This document shows, piece after piece, positions 5,554 through 6,820 of a DNA stretch of 6,820 nt; positions within the stretch are counted from its first letter, which is position 1, and each line of letters begins with the position of its first letter. The stretch comes from Ruminococcus sp. (GTDB lineage Bacteria; Bacillota; Clostridia; Oscillospirales; Acutalibacteraceae): the NCBI GenBank assembly GCA_017380355.1, contig JAFOED010000022.1, forward strand, positions 1 through 6,820, read 5' to 3'. The notes under the pieces were generated by a model. That model saw only the letters and a program-made list of their open reading frames with translations. It had not been told where the DNA came from and did no database searches. The translations under genes were made by a program, and so were the position numbers.

Positions 5554-6820
5554 TTATCTTAAAGAACTGCTTACGTCAACAAACTGCTTGCTACCTGTCT
5601 GGAATGCCTGATAAGCTGAGCTTATCTGTAAGTCGCTTGACTGTGTGCCTGAGCCGTTGTTGATAACAAACTTGCTGTACTGCTCGCCAAGAGTGTATGC
5701 GTATGCGTTCTTGCCGTTAATCTGACCGATTGATGTCATCTGCTCACCCGGCCATACTGTACCTGAAGAATCGTTCCAGTAGTGGATGAGTGCGTTGCCC
5801 CAGTTACCGTCATCGATTACGATGATTGTGCGTGGGTTAGAGAAATCGAAATCGCCTGATGTTGTTGGCTTTTCTGTTGGGTCGTCGTTACCATTGTATG
5901 GTGCCCATGATTTGCTGTTCTTGTTGTAGATGAAGTTGTTGCCCTGAACATCAAGGTCGTCTGTCTGGTCTCCACCTGCGCTGAAGATAATCTTGTTGTA
6001 CTTTGCGTCAACTTCAATCTTGTAGATAGTGCCTGATACGTGATCCATCTTAACGCCAGGCCATGTCAATGGCTGTTCGCCCTGATCTTCCCAGTAGTAA
6101 GCGTGAGCGTCACACTGGTAACCCATATCTACGTATACTGTGTTCTTGTCAGCTACTGGTGGGAGTGTTGGCTCTTCTGAAGAAGGAGTCTCAGAAGATG
6201 GAGCTTCTGTAGGCTTTGTTGGAGCCTCTGTTGGTTTTGTAGGAGCCTCTGTTGGTTTTGTCGGCATTGTAGGTACCTCTGTAGGATCAGTATTGTCCTC
6301 TGATGGCTCTACTGTGCCGCCGATGTACTCGTCAATGCCGTATGGGTTGTCAAGTTTTGCAACGAAACGCTGGATAGCTGTTGCGTCTAAAACTGCGATA
6401 GCGCCGTCTTTGTCAACGTCACCAGCTGTCTTTGCGTTGCCTGTTAAGTTGATAACCTTAGCAACACACTGCTGAACTGTTGTAGCGTCTAAAACAGAAA
6501 TCGTACCATCGAGGTTAGCGTCACCGAGCTTGAGTGTGCCTGGCTCTACAGGCTCTGTTGGCTTTGTTGGTGGCTCTGTTGGCTTTGTTGGTGGCTCTGT
6601 TGGCTTTGTTGGTGGCTCTGTTGGCTTTGTTGGTGGCTCTGTTGGCTTTGTAGGTGGCTCTGTTGGCTTTGTAGGTGGCTCTGTAGGAGCTGGCTTACCA
6701 ACTTCAACCCACTTCTTAGCGCCGTTATCATAGTAAGCGTACTGTGTGAATGTAAGGTCGACTGTCTGTGTACCTGAACCGTTGTTGAAGATAACGTTTG
6801 TCATACCAGCTGGAACTTCG
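5554..6820 (-). CDS. Secreted dockerin-containing starch-binding protein, C-terminal part (5' end outside window)
   Basis: Extracellular protein, probably a starch-degrading or starch-binding component attached by its dockerin to a cohesin scaffold. The reading frame stays open to the window edge, so the ATG at 6804 is internal. Numbering from that Met: the tail of a CBM26-like module (1-36, with NNGSGTQTVDL), a Pro-Thr linker with six heptads (38-88), a type I dockerin (94-151) with calcium loops starting D95-A-N-L-D99-G and D129-V-D131-K-D133-G, a second PT/Ser-Glu linker (165-220), a CBM26-like module (221-303; aromatics Y236, Y237, W238 and WPG at 248-250), a short linker, and a final CBM26-like module (324-411; YW at 342-343, WPG at 351-353, NNGSGTQSSDL). 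No catalytic domain is seen; a GH13 amylase could lie upstream (inference). This combination is known from Ruminococcus bromii amylosome proteins. A strong terminator follows the stop. Confidence 0.88.
   Translation of the reverse strand, partial: EVPAGMTNVIFNNGSGTQTVDLTFTQYAYYDNGAKKWVEVGKPAPTEPPTKPTEPPTKPTEPPTKPTEPPTKPTEPPTKPTEPPTKPTEPVEPGTLKLGDANLDGTISVLDATTVQQCVAKVINLTGNAKTAGDVDKDGAIAVLDATAIQRFVAKLDNPYGIDEYIGGTVEPSEDNTDPTEVPTMPTKPTEAPTKPTEAPTKPTEAPSSETPSSEEPTLPPVADKNTVYVDMGYQCDAHAYYWEDQGEQPLTWPGVKMDHVSGTIYKIEVDAKYNKIIFSAGGDQTDDLDVQGNNFIYNKNSKSWAPYNGNDDPTEKPTTSGDFDFSNPRTIIVIDDGNWGNALIHYWNDSSGTVWPGEQMTSIGQINGKNAYAYTLGEQYSKFVINNGSGTQSSDLQISSAYQAFQTGSKQFVDVSSSLR
6200..6262 (-). repeat. Three tandem 21-bp repeats encoding the second Pro-Thr linker
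   Basis: Units at 6200-6220, 6221-6241 and 6242-6262 encode KPTEAPT-type heptads. The second and third differ only at the last base, while the first is more diverged. The linker separates the dockerin from the downstream CBM26-like pair and continues into a Ser/Glu/Pro-rich stretch. It is related in period and composition to the longer repeat at 6551-6676. Confidence 0.85.
6551..6676 (-). repeat. Six tandem 21-bp repeats encoding the Pro-Thr linker
   Basis: Six back-to-back 21-bp units, 6551-6571 through 6656-6676, each encode one PPTKPTE-type heptad. The first four units are identical; the last two carry the same single change (GTTGG to GTAGG on the plus strand). A degenerate partial unit follows at 6677. 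Such linkers are flexible, probably extended spacers between the starch-binding module and the dockerin; the number of units is likely to vary among strains by slippage or recombination. Confidence 0.92.

Noticed and set aside
5610..5626. Quasi-palindrome GATAAGCT-G-AGCTTATC in the dockerin gene
   Set aside because: Lies in conserved CBM coding sequence with a 1-nt centre, so it cannot fold as a simple hairpin; no regulatory context.
6200..6676. Direct repeats considered as a CRISPR array
   Set aside because: The units are contiguous with no unique spacers and encode in-frame Pro-Thr linkers.
6530..6733. Plus-strand frame of Gly-Ser-Val-Phe repeats and an overlapping Gln/Ser-rich minus-strand frame
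   Set aside because: Both are shadow frames of the 21-bp linker repeats inside the dockerin gene; no ribosome site and no independent coding signal.

Overview
The window looks like Firmicutes (Clostridia) DNA, most likely Ruminococcus or a close relative. The pointer is the right-hand gene: a secreted protein with Pro-Thr linkers, a type I dockerin and starch-binding modules resembling CBM26, the kind of architecture known from amylosome (starch cellulosome) proteins of Ruminococcus bromii. The genus call is inferred from this protein alone. All six protein genes lie on the minus strand.

Right to left: (1) 6820-5554 is the C-terminal part of the dockerin/CBM protein, open at the window edge and closed by a strong intrinsic terminator (5506-5538). 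(2) A short intergenic region carries a consensus sigma-A promoter (5408-5435) for a five-gene operon running to position 136. (3) The operon is tagG/tarG permease, tagH/tarH ATPase, a 600-residue LicD-family transferase with an extra N-terminal Rossmann-like domain, tarI (CDP-ribitol pyrophosphorylase) and tarJ (ribulose-5-phosphate reductase). TarJ and TarI make CDP-ribitol, LicD is the probable phospho-ribitol transferase, and TagGH exports an undecaprenyl-linked wall polymer. This is a wall teichoic acid or ribitol-phosphate glycopolymer module; the priming enzymes and polymerases are not in the window.

(4) Positions 1-135, directly against the tarJ stop codon, hold a compact set of hairpins with a possible pseudoknot on the plus strand. 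They look like the right end of an IS200/IS605-type element with its TnpB-associated omega RNA. If so, the RNA's guide segment would read into the 3' end of tarJ. This is the most interesting signal in the window, but the element body lies outside it, so the identification is inferential.

Other points: the tagG gene most likely starts at a TTG (5334) and not at the longer ATG, because that ATG sits inside the promoter; the licD-like gene contains a terminator-like hairpin about 200 nt after its start; and the dockerin lies inside the protein between two starch-binding regions, not at its C-terminus.
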